From assembly GCF_003226555.1 (NCBI RefSeq), contig NZ_QKQS01000006.1, positions 351,221-415,220 on the forward strand: 64,000 nucleotides of DNA, given 5' to 3'. Each line of letters opens with the position of its first letter. The stretch's first letter is position 1. Shown here piece after piece: positions 8,746 through 18,654 of the stretch. The translations under genes were made by a program, and so were the position numbers. The stretch comes from Rhodopseudomonas palustris (GTDB lineage Bacteria > Pseudomonadota > Alphaproteobacteria > Rhizobiales > Xanthobacteraceae). Under the pieces are notes generated by a model. That model worked only from the letters and a program-made list of their open reading frames with translations. It searched no databases and was not told the origin of the DNA.

Positions 8746-9663
8746 TCACCAGTTGCCCGAGGCGCCGCCGCCACCGAAGCTGCCACCCCCGCCGCTGAAA
8801 CCGCCGCCGCCGCTGCCCGACCCGCTCGACCACGACGAGCCGCTGCCGCCGCCGGACCAACCACCGCGGCGCCCGGAGGGCATCATCGGCCCGCCGAACA
8901 GATCGATCACCAGCGCCAGCAGAAACGCGGCAAAGCCGGCCACCAGCGCGATGTACCAGACCAGACCGAACAGCATCGCTACCGTGCCGACGATGACGCC
9001 GGTGAGCCCGGAGGCGGCGACGCGGCCGAGCGCCGCCTTCAGAAATCCGTTGAGCACCAGCGTGCCGAACAGCAGCGGGATCGCCCAGCCGGTCAACTCG
9101 TCCATCGATTCCGGCGACGACCACTCGTGCTGCGGCTGCGGCGTCGGCAGCGGCTCGCCGTCGATCACGCTCATCATCCGGTCGACGCCGGCCTCGACGC
9201 CACCGTCGAAATCCCCGGCCTTGAATTTCGGCGTGATGATCTCGTCGATGATGCGCTTGGCGGTGACGTCCGGCAGCGCGCCTTCGAGACCGTAACCGAC
9301 CTCGATGCGCAGCTTGCGGTCGTTCTTGGCGACCAGCAGGATCGCGCCGTCGTCGACCTTGTTGCGGCCGATCTTCCACGCTTCGGCGACCCGGATCGAG
9401 AACTGCTCGATCGCCTCGGGCTGCGTCGTCGGCACGATCAGCACCGCAATCTGGCTGCCCTTGCGGGCCTCGAACGCCTTCAGCTTCTGATCGAGCCGCG
9501 CGATCGCACCTTCGGACAGCGTGCCGGTCTGATCGACGACGCGGCCGGTCAGTGCCGGCACCGCCACGTCGGCCCACGCGAACGGCGCCAGCGCCGCCGC
9601 GATCACGCACAGCAGCGCCGCCAGCCATCCGGCGCGGACGGCGCGCATCGTGGCCCCGACCAT
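8746..9663 (-). CDS. TPM-domain membrane protein (YgcG family) with Gly/Ser-rich tail
   Basis: 305 aa. A signal peptide (GWLAALLCVIAAALAPFAWA) precedes a periplasmic TPM domain (VVDQTGTLSEGAIARLDQKL, IAVLIVPTT, DDGAILLVAKNDRKLRIEVGYGLEGALPD, KAGDFDGGVEAGVD). Two or three membrane segments follow (WAIPLLFGTLVLNGFL, LTGVIVGTVAMLFGLVWYIA, AFLLALVIDLF), then a C-terminal tail almost entirely of Gly, Ser and Trp. This is the classic YgcG layout, and the family is usually found with LemA, as here. The start could be ATG at 9663 or the in-frame ATG at 9648. Function is unknown; a role in envelope maintenance is inference. Confidence 0.9.
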   Translation of the reverse strand: MVGATMRAVRAGWLAALLCVIAAALAPFAWADVAVPALTGRVVDQTGTLSEGAIARLDQKLKAFEARKGSQIAVLIVPTTQPEAIEQFSIRVAEAWKIGRNKVDDGAILLVAKNDRKLRIEVGYGLEGALPDVTAKRIIDEIITPKFKAGDFDGGVEAGVDRMMSVIDGEPLPTPQPQHEWSSPESMDELTGWAIPLLFGTLVLNGFLKAALGRVAASGLTGVIVGTVAMLFGLVWYIALVAGFAAFLLALVIDLFGGPMMPSGRRGGWSGGGSGSSWSSGSGSGGGGFSGGGGSFGGGGASGNW

Positions 9664-9667
9664 CGGC

Positions 9668-10282
9668 TTACTTGGCCGGCGCTGGCGCCGGGGTCGGGTT
9701 GAAATCGACCTTGGGCGCGGTCGAGATTTCCTTCTCGTTCTCCACGGTGAAGTTCGGCTTTTCCTTGTAGCCGAACAGCATCGCGGTGAAGTTGGTCGGC
9801 ACCGAGCGCACCGTGACGTTGTAGGCCGCTACAGCCTTGATGTAGCGGTTCCGCGCCACGGTGATGCGGTTCTCGGTGCCTTCGAGTTGCGCCATCAGGT
9901 TCTTGAACAGCTCGTCGGATTTGAGCTGCGGATAGTTTTCGGTGACGACCAACAGCCGCGACAGCGCGCTCGACAGTTCGCCCTGCGCCTGCTGGAACTT
10001 CTGGAACGCGGCGGGATCGTTCAGCACCTCGGGCGTCGCCTGGATGCTGCCGACCTTGGCACGGGCGTTGGTGACGCCGAGCAGCACGTCCTTTTCCTGC
10101 TGGGCGAAGCCCTTCACCGAGTTGACCAGGTTGGGCACCAGATCGGCACGCCGCTGATATTGGTTAACAACTTCCGACCAGGTCGACTTCACTTCCTGGT
10201 CTTCGCTCTGGATGGTGTTGTAGCCGCAATTGCTCAGGCTGAGCGCGGCGAGCGCCGCCAGTACCGTCAGAAACTTCCGCAT
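9668..10282 (-). CDS. lemA: LemA family lipoprotein
   Basis: About 204 aa. The N-terminal MRKFLTVLAALAALSLSNCGYN is a lipoprotein-type signal with the lipobox Cys, so the mature protein should be membrane-anchored facing the periplasm. The rest is the helical LemA domain (EVVNQYQRRADLVPNLVNSVKGFA, TRNRYI-type RITVARNRYIKAVAAYN, PTNFTAMLFGYKEKPNF). ATG at 10282 is chosen because GGGAGAG lies just upstream; five extra in-frame residues exist before it. It is the first gene of a lemA-TPM-TPM operon. The function of LemA proteins remains unclear. Confidence 0.93.
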   Translation of the reverse strand: MRKFLTVLAALAALSLSNCGYNTIQSEDQEVKSTWSEVVNQYQRRADLVPNLVNSVKGFAQQEKDVLLGVTNARAKVGSIQATPEVLNDPAAFQKFQQAQGELSSALSRLLVVTENYPQLKSDELFKNLMAQLEGTENRITVARNRYIKAVAAYNVTVRSVPTNFTAMLFGYKEKPNFTVENEKEISTAPKVDFNPTPAPAPAK

Positions 10283-10359
10283 CGATCTCTCCCGCACGCG
10301 AACCGGCGCAGCATAGCATGCGCCGGTGTATCTTTGTCGGTATTGGGGGTGTCGAGGGT

Positions 10360-12690
10360 CTAAGCCGCCTGGGCCGACTTAGCGTCCTGGATCGCGCGCC
10401 AGACCTTTTCCGGGGTCAGCGGCGTGTTCAGGGTGGTGACGCCGAGCGGGGCCAGCGCGTCGAGCACACCGTGCACCACGCAAGGCGGGCCGCCGATCGC
10501 GCCGGATTCGCCGCAGCCCTTGGCACCGAGCGGGTTGGTCCGGCACGGCGCCGACGGATCGAGCGTGACGTTGATCGGCGGCAGATTGTCGGCGCGCGGG
10601 ATGCAGTAGTCGAGATAGCTCGCGGTCAGGAGCTGGCCGTCGTCATTATAGGCGGCGTTCTCGTACAGCGCCTGGCCGACGCCCTGGGCGACGCCGCCAT
10701 GGATCTGGCCGGCGACCAGCATCGGGTTCACCGCATTGCCGACGTCGTCCACCGTGGTGTAGCGCACCACGCGGCTGACGCCGGTCTCCGGGTCGACCTC
10801 GACCTCGCAGATGTGCGCGCCGTTCGGCCACGACGGTCCGTCGACCTCGCCGGTGGAGTCGACGCTGAGGCGCGCGCCCTTCTCCTTGGCGGCGATCTCG
10901 AACAGGCTGATCTTGCGGTCGGTGCCGGCGATGGTCAGCATGCCGCCGGAGTATTCAATGTCCTCGACCGAGGCTTCGAGGATGTTGGCGGCCTTCTCGC
11001 GCGCCTTGGCGATCATCTCCACCGACGAGACCGCCACCGCGGTGCCGCCGACGAATAGCGAGCGCGAACCGACGCTGCCGAAGCCGACCGCCAGATCGGT
11101 GTTGCCCTGCACGACGTCGATCCTGTCGAGCGGAATGTCGAGCGCCGCGGCGATCATCTGGGTGTAGGTGGTCTCCAGCCCCTGCCCCATCGCCTGGGTG
11201 CCGGAATGCAGCACCACGCGGCCTTCGGCTGTGGCGTGCAGCTTGACGTTCTCGGTGTGGGCGCGGCCGCCGGTCCATTCGATGTAGCTGGTGACGCCGC
11301 GGCCGTAGAGCAGGCCCTTCTTCTGTGCCGCCTTCTTGCGGGCCTTGAAGCCGTCCCAGTCGGACAGTTCGGCAGCGCGGTCCATCATGTGGGCGAACGC
11401 GCCGCTGTCGTACACCTGGCCGACCGCGTTGGTGTAGGGCAGTTGCGACGGCTTGATGTAGTTGACCTTGCGGATCGCGCGCGGATCCATGTTGAGTTGG
11501 CGCGCGGCGGCGTCCATCAGCCGCTCGACGATGTACACCGCTTCAGGCCGCCCGGCGCCGCGATAGGCGCCGACCGGCGCGGTGTGGGTCATCACCGCCT
11601 TGATGTCGAAATGCACCACCGGCAAGTGATATACGCCGGTCTGCACGAACGGACCGAGCACCAGCGGGATGATCACGCCAGCGCCGGCCAGATACGCACC
11701 GGTGCCGCCGATCGAGCTGACGCGATAGGCCAGCACCTTGCCTTTGGCGTCGAGCGCGAACGAGGCGGTCGAGGTCAGGTCGCGGCCGTGGGTACCGCCG
11801 ACGAATTCGTCGGTGCGGTCGCCGCGCCAGCGGATCTTGCGATTCAGCTTCACCGCCGCGTAAGCGACCAGCGCGTCTTCCGGATAGACGCCGGTCTTCT
11901 GGCCGAAGCCGCCGCCGATGTCGCCGACCAGCACCTGGATGCTGTCCTTCGGCCGCTTCAGAATGGCATCTGCGAGGGTGTCGCGGGTCGCGCCTGGCGT
12001 CTGCGACTGGGTGTGCAGGATCAGCCGGCCGGTCTTCTTCTCGATCTCCGCAATGGTCGAGCGCGGCTCCATCGCCGACGGGATCAGCCTCTGGCTGACG
12101 AGATCGAGCGACACGGTGTGGGCGGCGCTGGCAAACGCAGCATCGACCTTGGCGGCATCGCCATAGCTCATCGCGGCGACGACGTTGTCCGGCGTCTCCG
12201 CCCACACCGCCGGCGCGCCGGGCTGGATCGCCGCGGTCGGATCGGTCACCGCCGGCAGTTCGTTGTATTCCACCGCGATCGCCTCGATCGCCGCCTGCGC
12301 GGCGAGCTGCGAGGTCGCGACCACCGCGGCGACCGGCTCGCCGACAAAGCGCACCTTCTCATGCGCCAGCAGCCGGCGCGGCGGCAGCGCCATCGGCGAG
12401 CCGTCCGGCCGCTTGAAGATCGGCAGCGTCGGAATGGTGCCGACATCGTCAGCGACGAGATCGGCGCCGGTCAGCACCGCTTCCACCCCCGGCATCCCCT
12501 TCGCCGCCTCGGTGTCGATCGAGACAATGTCGGCATGCGCATGCGGGGAGCGCATCACCACCAGCCACAGTGCGCCATCGGCGGCCCTGTCGTCGAGGTA
12601 GCCGCCGTGCCCGGTGAGCAGGCGCTGATCCTCGAGACGCTTGACGGGCTGGCCCGCACCGAACCGCATGGAGCCGGGGAGAATGTTCAT
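10360..12690 (-). CDS. Xanthine dehydrogenase-family molybdopterin-binding subunit (form II CoxL-like)
   Basis: 776 aa, the size of a large subunit of the CO dehydrogenase/xanthine oxidase family. The start MNILPGSMRFGAGQPVKRLEDQRLLTGHGGYLDD is the conserved family N-terminus. The Moco-binding regions are GDIGGGFGQKTG, GAYRGAGRPEAVY, HSGTQAMGQGLETTYTQM and the C-terminal GCGESGAIGG with the catalytic Glu. AYRGAGR is the form II signature, not the VAYRCSFR of genuine aerobic CO dehydrogenases, so CO is not the expected substrate. ATG at 12690 follows AAAGGAAA. No FAD or 2Fe-2S subunit gene is adjacent, so the partners must be elsewhere. Confidence 0.9.
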   Translation of the reverse strand: MNILPGSMRFGAGQPVKRLEDQRLLTGHGGYLDDRAADGALWLVVMRSPHAHADIVSIDTEAAKGMPGVEAVLTGADLVADDVGTIPTLPIFKRPDGSPMALPPRRLLAHEKVRFVGEPVAAVVATSQLAAQAAIEAIAVEYNELPAVTDPTAAIQPGAPAVWAETPDNVVAAMSYGDAAKVDAAFASAAHTVSLDLVSQRLIPSAMEPRSTIAEIEKKTGRLILHTQSQTPGATRDTLADAILKRPKDSIQVLVGDIGGGFGQKTGVYPEDALVAYAAVKLNRKIRWRGDRTDEFVGGTHGRDLTSTASFALDAKGKVLAYRVSSIGGTGAYLAGAGVIIPLVLGPFVQTGVYHLPVVHFDIKAVMTHTAPVGAYRGAGRPEAVYIVERLMDAAARQLNMDPRAIRKVNYIKPSQLPYTNAVGQVYDSGAFAHMMDRAAELSDWDGFKARKKAAQKKGLLYGRGVTSYIEWTGGRAHTENVKLHATAEGRVVLHSGTQAMGQGLETTYTQMIAAALDIPLDRIDVVQGNTDLAVGFGSVGSRSLFVGGTAVAVSSVEMIAKAREKAANILEASVEDIEYSGGMLTIAGTDRKISLFEIAAKEKGARLSVDSTGEVDGPSWPNGAHICEVEVDPETGVSRVVRYTTVDDVGNAVNPMLVAGQIHGGVAQGVGQALYENAAYNDDGQLLTASYLDYCIPRADNLPPINVTLDPSAPCRTNPLGAKGCGESGAIGGPPCVVHGVLDALAPLGVTTLNTPLTPEKVWRAIQDAKSAQAA

Positions 12691-12765
12691 GCCGTTTCCT
12701 TTTGTTGCTTGCTTGGCCGCAGTTTTAGCGGAGAACCAAGCGGTACGCCAAGAGGGGCGCCTCTT

Positions 12766-12803
12766 CTCCCCTCCCCCTTGCGGGGAGGGGGGCGAGGGTG
12801 GGG
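12766..12803. repeat. Short GC-rich palindromic repeat (family C)
   Basis: CTCCCC...TTGCGGGGAG...GGTGGGG type sequence with self-complementary C- and G-tracts. It resembles the elements near 18.5 kb and 28.4-28.5 kb. It lies upstream of the molybdoenzyme gene. Confidence 0.55.
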
Positions 12804-12854
12804 CCACGAGCGAGGCGCCCGCCGCGCATGGAGTCACACTTTAGACCTCTCCGT

Positions 12855-12957
12855 CGTCATTCCGGGGCGCGCGAAGCGCGAGCCCGGAATCCATAACCAC
12901 CACCTGTGAGTATGGATTCCGGGCCTGCGCCCCGATGGGGCGCATCCCGGAATGACG
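12855..12957. repeat. Intergenic palindromic repeat, family A (CGTCATTCCGGGG...)
   Basis: About 103 bases beginning CGTCATTCCGGGG and ending CCCGGAATGACG, with inner GCGCGAAGCGCG and GGAATCCAT/ATGGATTCC arms. The whole unit can fold into a long hairpin. A second copy is at 18356-18471. It lies between the DapA-family gene and the molybdoenzyme gene. Confidence 0.85.
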
Positions 12958-12967
12958 ATGGCGAGGT

Positions 12968-13894
<927 letters not shown>

Positions 13895-13973
13895 CTATCC
13901 AGCGCAATCCGCCCGGCGCCGCAAGGCAGAAACGTGCTAAGCCTGCCTGCCCCACCCTGAACGAGACCTGCCG

Positions 13974-16091
13974 ATGACCTCTGCCCTGCCCCGTGCCACC
14001 AACCAGCAACCGCCGGTCGCGCCGCGCCGTCCGCATCAATTCACCACTCACGGCATCACGCTGACCGACGACTATGCCTGGCTGAAGGATCCGAATTGGC
14101 AGGAGGTGCTGCGCGATCCGTCGCTGCTCGATCCGGACATTCGCGCCTATCTCGAAGCCGAGAACGGCTACACCGACAGCGTGCTCGGCCACACCGACGC
14201 TTTGCAGAAAAAGCTGGTCGCCGAGATGCGCGGCCGGATCAAGGAGGACGATTCCAGCGTCCCGTCGCCGGATGGCCCTTACGCTTACTTGCGTAAGTAT
14301 CGCGAGGGTGGTCAGCATCCGCTGTACGGCCGCGTCGCCCGCGACGGCAGCGGCGAGATCGACATCGTGCTCGACGGCGACGAACTCGCCAAGGGCCACG
14401 ACTACTTCCAGTTCGGCGACCGTCGGCACTCGCTGGACCACAAGCTCGAAGGCTGGAGCGCAGACACCAAGGGCTCGGAATACTACACCATCCGCGTCCG
14501 CGACTGGGTGACCAAGCAGGACCTGCCCGATGTGGTCGAAGAGACCGACGGCGGCTTGGTGTGGACCGCGGATTCGACCGCGTTCTTCTACGTCAAGCTC
14601 GACGACAATCATCGCCCGATGCAGGTGTGGCTGCACAAGCTCGGCACCCAGCAGGCCGACGACCTTCTGGTTTACGAAGAACAGGACTCCGGCTGGTTCA
14701 CCCACATCCATGAAAGCACCAGCGGCCGGTTCTGCGTCATCGCCGGCGGCGACCACGAGACCTCGGAAGCGCGGCTGATCGACGTGACCGATCCGACCGC
14801 GCCGCCGCGCCTGGTCGCCAAGCGCGAACTCGGCGTGCAGTATTCGCTCGGCGACCGCGGCGACGAACTGTTCATCCTCACCAATGCCGACGGTGCGATC
14901 GACTTCAAGATCGTCACCGCGCCGCTGGCCCAGCCGACCCGGGACAATTGGCGCGACCTGATCCCGCACCGCGCCGGGATCTATGTGATCGACTTCGATC
15001 TCACCACCGGCCATCTGATCCGGCTGGAGCGCGCCAATGCGCTACCGTCGATCACCATCCGCGATCTCAAAAGCGGCGACGAACACGCCATCGCGTTCGC
15101 CGAGACCGCGTATTCGCTCGGCACCATCGGCGGCTACGAGTTCGACACCACCAACCTGCGGTTCTCATATTCGTCGATGACGACGCCGTCGGAGGTCTAC
15201 GACTACGACATGGCGACGCGGCAGAGGGTCTTGCGCAAGCGCCAGGAGATTCCCTCCGGCCACAATCCGGCCGATTACGTCACCACCCGGATCATGGCGA
15301 AGGCGGACGACGGCGCCGAGGTGCCGGTGTCGATCCTGCATCGGGCCGGCCTCAAGCTCGACGGCCAGGCGCCGCTGCTGCTGTATGGCTATGGTTCCTA
15401 CGGCCACGCCATGGGCGCCGGCTTCTCGGCCAACGCGCTGTCGCTGGTCGACCGCGGCTTCGTCTATGCGATCGCCCATATCCGCGGCGGCGCCGACAAG
15501 GGCTGGGGCTGGTATCTCGACGGCAAGCGCGAGAAGAAGACCAACTCGTTCGACGACTTCGCGGCCAGCGCCCGCGCGTTGATTGCGGCGAACTACACCG
15601 CGCCCAAGCGCATCGTCGCCCACGGCGGCAGCGCCGGCGGCATGCTGATGGGCGCAGTCGCCAATCGCGCCGGCGAGCTGTTCGCCGGCATCGTCGCCGA
15701 GGTGCCGTTCGTCGACGTGCTCAACACCATGCTGGACGACACCCTGCCGCTGACGCCTCCCGAGTGGCCGGAATGGGGCAATCCGATCCAGAGCGAAGCC
15801 GACTTCAAGACCATCCTGTCGTATTCGCCCTACGACAACGTCGAGCCTAAGGAGTATCCGGCGATCCTGGCGATGGGCGGCCTCACCGATCCGCGCGTCA
15901 CCTATTGGGAGCCGGCCAAATGGGTCGCAAAGCTGCGCGCCACCATGACGGGCGGCGGCCCGGTGCTGCTGCGCATCAACATGGGCGCCGGCCACGGCGG
16001 CGCCTCCGGCCGCTTCAGCCGGCTCGACGAAATCGCGATCGTCTATGCGTTCGCGCTGTGGGCGGTCGGTAAGGCTGACGCCGCCGCGTGA
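13974..16091 (+). CDS. ptrB: Oligopeptidase B-like S9 family serine peptidase
   Basis: 705 aa prolyl-oligopeptidase-fold peptidase. The N-terminus RPHQFTTHGITLTDDYAWLKD and a beta-propeller half are followed by the alpha/beta hydrolase domain. Its GGSAGGML holds the catalytic Ser, GGLTDPRVTYWEPAKWVAKL the Asp region and GAGHGGASGRF the His. These motifs (YWEPAKW, HGGASGR) are those of oligopeptidase B, which cleaves short peptides after Arg/Lys in the cytoplasm. It is a single gene, with a family B repeat directly downstream. The ATG follows GAACGAGACCTGCCG, a weak ribosome site, but homology starts close to it. Confidence 0.92.
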   Translation: MTSALPRATNQQPPVAPRRPHQFTTHGITLTDDYAWLKDPNWQEVLRDPSLLDPDIRAYLEAENGYTDSVLGHTDALQKKLVAEMRGRIKEDDSSVPSPDGPYAYLRKYREGGQHPLYGRVARDGSGEIDIVLDGDELAKGHDYFQFGDRRHSLDHKLEGWSADTKGSEYYTIRVRDWVTKQDLPDVVEETDGGLVWTADSTAFFYVKLDDNHRPMQVWLHKLGTQQADDLLVYEEQDSGWFTHIHESTSGRFCVIAGGDHETSEARLIDVTDPTAPPRLVAKRELGVQYSLGDRGDELFILTNADGAIDFKIVTAPLAQPTRDNWRDLIPHRAGIYVIDFDLTTGHLIRLERANALPSITIRDLKSGDEHAIAFAETAYSLGTIGGYEFDTTNLRFSYSSMTTPSEVYDYDMATRQRVLRKRQEIPSGHNPADYVTTRIMAKADDGAEVPVSILHRAGLKLDGQAPLLLYGYGSYGHAMGAGFSANALSLVDRGFVYAIAHIRGGADKGWGWYLDGKREKKTNSFDDFAASARALIAANYTAPKRIVAHGGSAGGMLMGAVANRAGELFAGIVAEVPFVDVLNTMLDDTLPLTPPEWPEWGNPIQSEADFKTILSYSPYDNVEPKEYPAILAMGGLTDPRVTYWEPAKWVAKLRATMTGGGPVLLRINMGAGHGGASGRFSRLDEIAIVYAFALWAVGKADAAA

Positions 16092-16125
16092 GCGTGGCAT
16101 AAAGCCCCAAACGACGCCCTCTCCC

Positions 16126-16211
16126 CGTCATTGCGAGCGCAGCGAAGCAATCCAGAAGCGCCGAGCACCGGGCCCCTGGATTGCTTCGTCGCTCCGCTCC
16201 TCGCAATGACG
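16126..16211. repeat. Intergenic palindromic repeat, family B (CGTCATTGCGAGCG...)
   Basis: An 86-base element starting CGTCATTGCGAGCG and ending CTCGCAATGACG, with inner GAAGCAATCCAG / CTGGATTGCTTC arms, predicting a long stem-loop. A near-identical copy is at 20055-20137 between cbbL and cbbS. Confidence 0.88.
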
Positions 16212-16253
16212 GACACAAACTAACAAATTTTCAGGAAACAACCCGAGCACATC

Positions 16254-17549
16254 ATGGCCGCACCCAAACCGCCCGGATTTGAAACCCTCAGCCTGCACGC
16301 CGGACAACATCCCGATCCGCTGACCGGCTCGCGTGCGGTGCCGATCTATCAGACCACGTCCTATGTGTTTCAGGACACCGACCACGCCGCCGCGCTGTTC
16401 AACATGGAGCGGCCCGGCCACCTGTACACGCGGATCTCCAACCCGACTATCGCGGTGCTGGAAGAGCGGATCGCCGCACTGGAGAACGGCGTCGGCGCGG
16501 TGGCGACGGCGAGCGGCATGGCGGCGCTGCATCTGGCGATCGCGACGCTGCTGAACGCCGGCGATCACATCGTCGCATCATCCTCGCTGTACGGCGGCAC
16601 GATCAACCTGCTCGCGCACACGCTGCCGCGGTTCGGCATCACCACCAGTTTCGTCGCGCCGCGCGACCACGCCGGCCTCGCGGCGGCGATCCAGTCGAAC
16701 ACCAGGCTGATGATCGGCGAGACCATCGGCAATCCGGGCCTCGAAGTGCTCGACATCCCGAAGGTCGCGGCGATCGCCCACGAGGCGAAGATTCCGCTCT
16801 TGATCGACAACACCTTCGCGACGCCCTACCTGAGCAAGCCGATCGAGCTCGGCGCCGACATCGTGATGCATTCGGCGACCAAATGGCTCGGCGGCCATGG
16901 CATCGCGATCGGCGGCGTGCTGGTCGACGGCGGCCGGTTCGACTGGCGCAGCTCCGGCAAGTTTCCGACGCTGACCGAGCCCTATGCCGGCTATCACGAC
17001 GTCGTCTTCGACGAGCAGTTCGGCCCGCCCGCCTTCGTCATCCGCGCGCGGATGGAGGGGCTTCGCGATTTCGGCGCGTGTCTTTCGCCGACCAACGCGT
17101 TTCAGCTGCTGCAGGGCATCGAGACGCTGCCGGTGCGGATGGATCGGCACGTCGCCAACACCAAAGCGGTGCTCGATTTCCTCCAGGCCAACAAAGCGGT
17201 CGATTGGGTGCTGCATCCGACGCTGGAGAACCACCCGGACTACGACCTCGCTAAGACGCAGCTGCCGAACGGCGCCGGCTCGATCATCTCGTTCGGCATC
17301 AAGGGCGGCCGCGCCGCCGGCCGCAAGTTCATCGAAGCGCTGCGGCTGACCAGCCATCTCGCCAATGTCGGCGACGCCAAGACGCTGGTGATCCATCCGG
17401 CTTCGACCACGCATCAGCAGATGAGCGCCGAACAACTGAAGGCCGCCGGCATCGGCGAGGAGCTGATCCGGCTGTCGGTCGGGATCGAGACCGCCGACGA
17501 CATTATCGCTGACCTGGCGCAGGCTCTGCGCGTGTCGCAGAAGGGCTGA
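16254..17549 (+). CDS. metY: O-acetylhomoserine aminocarboxypropyltransferase/sulfhydrylase
   Basis: 431 aa PLP enzyme of the Cys/Met metabolism family. The N-terminus [32 protein letters not shown] is typical of MetY. The PLP Lys is in [12 protein letters not shown], preceded by [15 protein letters not shown]. The length, with the insertion [20 protein letters not shown], fits O-acetylhomoserine sulfhydrylases rather than MetB/MetC. It makes homocysteine from O-acetylhomoserine and sulfide. The alpha/beta hydrolase gene begins 3 bases after its stop, so the two form a unit. Confidence 0.94.
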   Translation: MAAPKPPGFETLSLHAGQHPDPLTGSRAVPIYQTTSYVFQDTDHAAALFNMERPGHLYTRISNPTIAVLEERIAALENGVGAVATASGMAALHLAIATLLNAGDHIVASSSLYGGTINLLAHTLPRFGITTSFVAPRDHAGLAAAIQSNTRLMIGETIGNPGLEVLDIPKVAAIAHEAKIPLLIDNTFATPYLSKPIELGADIVMHSATKWLGGHGIAIGGVLVDGGRFDWRSSGKFPTLTEPYAGYHDVVFDEQFGPPAFVIRARMEGLRDFGACLSPTNAFQLLQGIETLPVRMDRHVANTKAVLDFLQANKAVDWVLHPTLENHPDYDLAKTQLPNGAGSIISFGIKGGRAAGRKFIEALRLTSHLANVGDAKTLVIHPASTTHQQMSAEQLKAAGIGEELIRLSVGIETADDIIADLAQALRVSQKG

Positions 17550-17552
17550 GCC

Positions 17553-18335
17553 ATGCAGATCAAGGTCAACGGAACAGACACCTTCGTCGCCACCGGCGGC
17601 AAGCCGTTCGACGCGTCGCTGCCCGCCGCGGTGTTCATCCATGGTGCCGGCTTCGATCGCTCGGTGTGGGCGCTGCAGACACGCTGGTTCGCGCATCATG
17701 GCTACGCCGTGCTGGCGCCGGATCTGCCCGGCCACGGCCGCTCCGGTGGCGAGCCGCTGAAGACGATCGCCGAAATGGCCGACTGGATCGCGGCGCTGCT
17801 CGACGCCACGGGCGCGCAAGCTGCCAAGCTGATCGGCCACTCGATGGGCTCGCTGATCGCGCTGGAGACCGCCGCACGGCACCCGGCCAAGGTGGCGTCA
17901 CTGGCGCTGATCGGCACCACCTCGACCATGGCGGTCGGCCCCGATCTCTTGAAAGCCGCCGAAGCCAACGATCCCGCCGCAGTTGCGATGATGACGATCT
18001 GGGGCCTCGGCCCGGATGCCGAGATCGGCGGCAACCTCGCGCCCGGCCTGTGGATGCACGGCGGCTCGGTGCGCGTGCTCGAGGCCAACAAGCCCGGCGT
18101 GATCTTCAACGATCTGTCCGCCTGCAACGACTACAAGGATGCGCTGGCGGCGGCGGCAAAGATCACCGTGCCGACGCTGTTCATCCTCGGCGAGCGAGAC
18201 ATGATGACCCCGACCAAGAACGGCAAGACGCTGGCGGCGGCAATCGCCGGCTCACGCACCGTGATCCTGAAAGGCGCCGGTCACACCATGATGGTCGAGC
18301 GCCCGGACGACGTGCTGAAGGCGCTGCAGGGATAA
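17553..18335 (+). CDS. Alpha/beta hydrolase
   Basis: 260 aa single-domain alpha/beta hydrolase. The oxyanion region is FIHGAGFDRSVW, the nucleophile elbow GHSMGSL (Ser), the acid GERDMMTPTKN (Asp) and the base GAGHTMMVERP (His). There is no signal peptide, so it should be cytosolic. It follows metY by 3 bases and is presumably translated from the same mRNA. A homoserine O-acetyltransferase would be larger and have other motifs, so this is not MetX. The substrate is unknown. Confidence 0.88.
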   Translation: MQIKVNGTDTFVATGGKPFDASLPAAVFIHGAGFDRSVWALQTRWFAHHGYAVLAPDLPGHGRSGGEPLKTIAEMADWIAALLDATGAQAAKLIGHSMGSLIALETAARHPAKVASLALIGTTSTMAVGPDLLKAAEANDPAAVAMMTIWGLGPDAEIGGNLAPGLWMHGGSVRVLEANKPGVIFNDLSACNDYKDALAAAAKITVPTLFILGERDMMTPTKNGKTLAAAIAGSRTVILKGAGHTMMVERPDDVLKALQG

Positions 18336-18355
18336 GCGTCCGCCAGCCCCACGCT

Positions 18356-18471
18356 CGTCATTCCGGGGCGCTCGCGAGAGCGAGCGAACCCGGAATCTCG
18401 AGCTTGTGGAGCACCCGTCGTCGCAACAACTTCTGGATTCCGGGTTCGCGCTTCGCGCGCCCCGGAATGAC
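18356..18471. repeat. Intergenic palindromic repeat, family A, second copy
   Basis: Starts CGTCATTCCGGGG and ends CCCCGGAATGAC, with GGGTTCGC/GCGAACCC-type inner arms. It is the same outer sequence as the copy at 12855-12957 with a different central part. Confidence 0.82.
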
Positions 18472-18515
18472 TATGTTGGGCTAGGCTGGAATGCATCAAC
18501 CCCGAGCGCAGCGAA

Positions 18516-18650
18516 CTCCCTCGCCCCGCTCTTCGCGGGGAGAGGGTTGGGGTGAGGGGCGACGCGGGCACTGAGTCTCGACCACGATGAGACGCCCCCT
18601 CGCCCGGATTGCTGCGCAATCCGACCTCTCCCCGCGCGCGAGGAGAGGTG
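18516..18650. repeat. Two adjacent family C repeats (CTCCCTCGCCCC... / CGGATTGCTGCGCAATCCG...)
   Basis: The first unit is a C-tract/G-tract hairpin around CTCTTCGCGGGGAGAGG. The second contains GGATTGCTGCGCAATCC, a near-perfect inverted repeat, followed by GACCTCTCCCCG and GGAGAGGT. The second is shared with 28349-28410. Confidence 0.75.
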
Positions 18651-18654
18651 ACAA

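Larger units (their letters stand above)
18336..18654. other. Intergenic region made largely of repeats
   Basis: 319 bases between convergent genes, nearly filled by a family A repeat (18356-18471) and two family C elements (18516-18560 and 18595-18650). I see no supported gene; the hairpins may also terminate both neighbouring transcripts. Confidence 0.7.

Noticed and set aside
11206-12909. 567-codon plus-strand open frame opposite the molybdoenzyme gene
   Set aside because: Composition typical of a shadow frame; the minus-strand product has clear family motifs.
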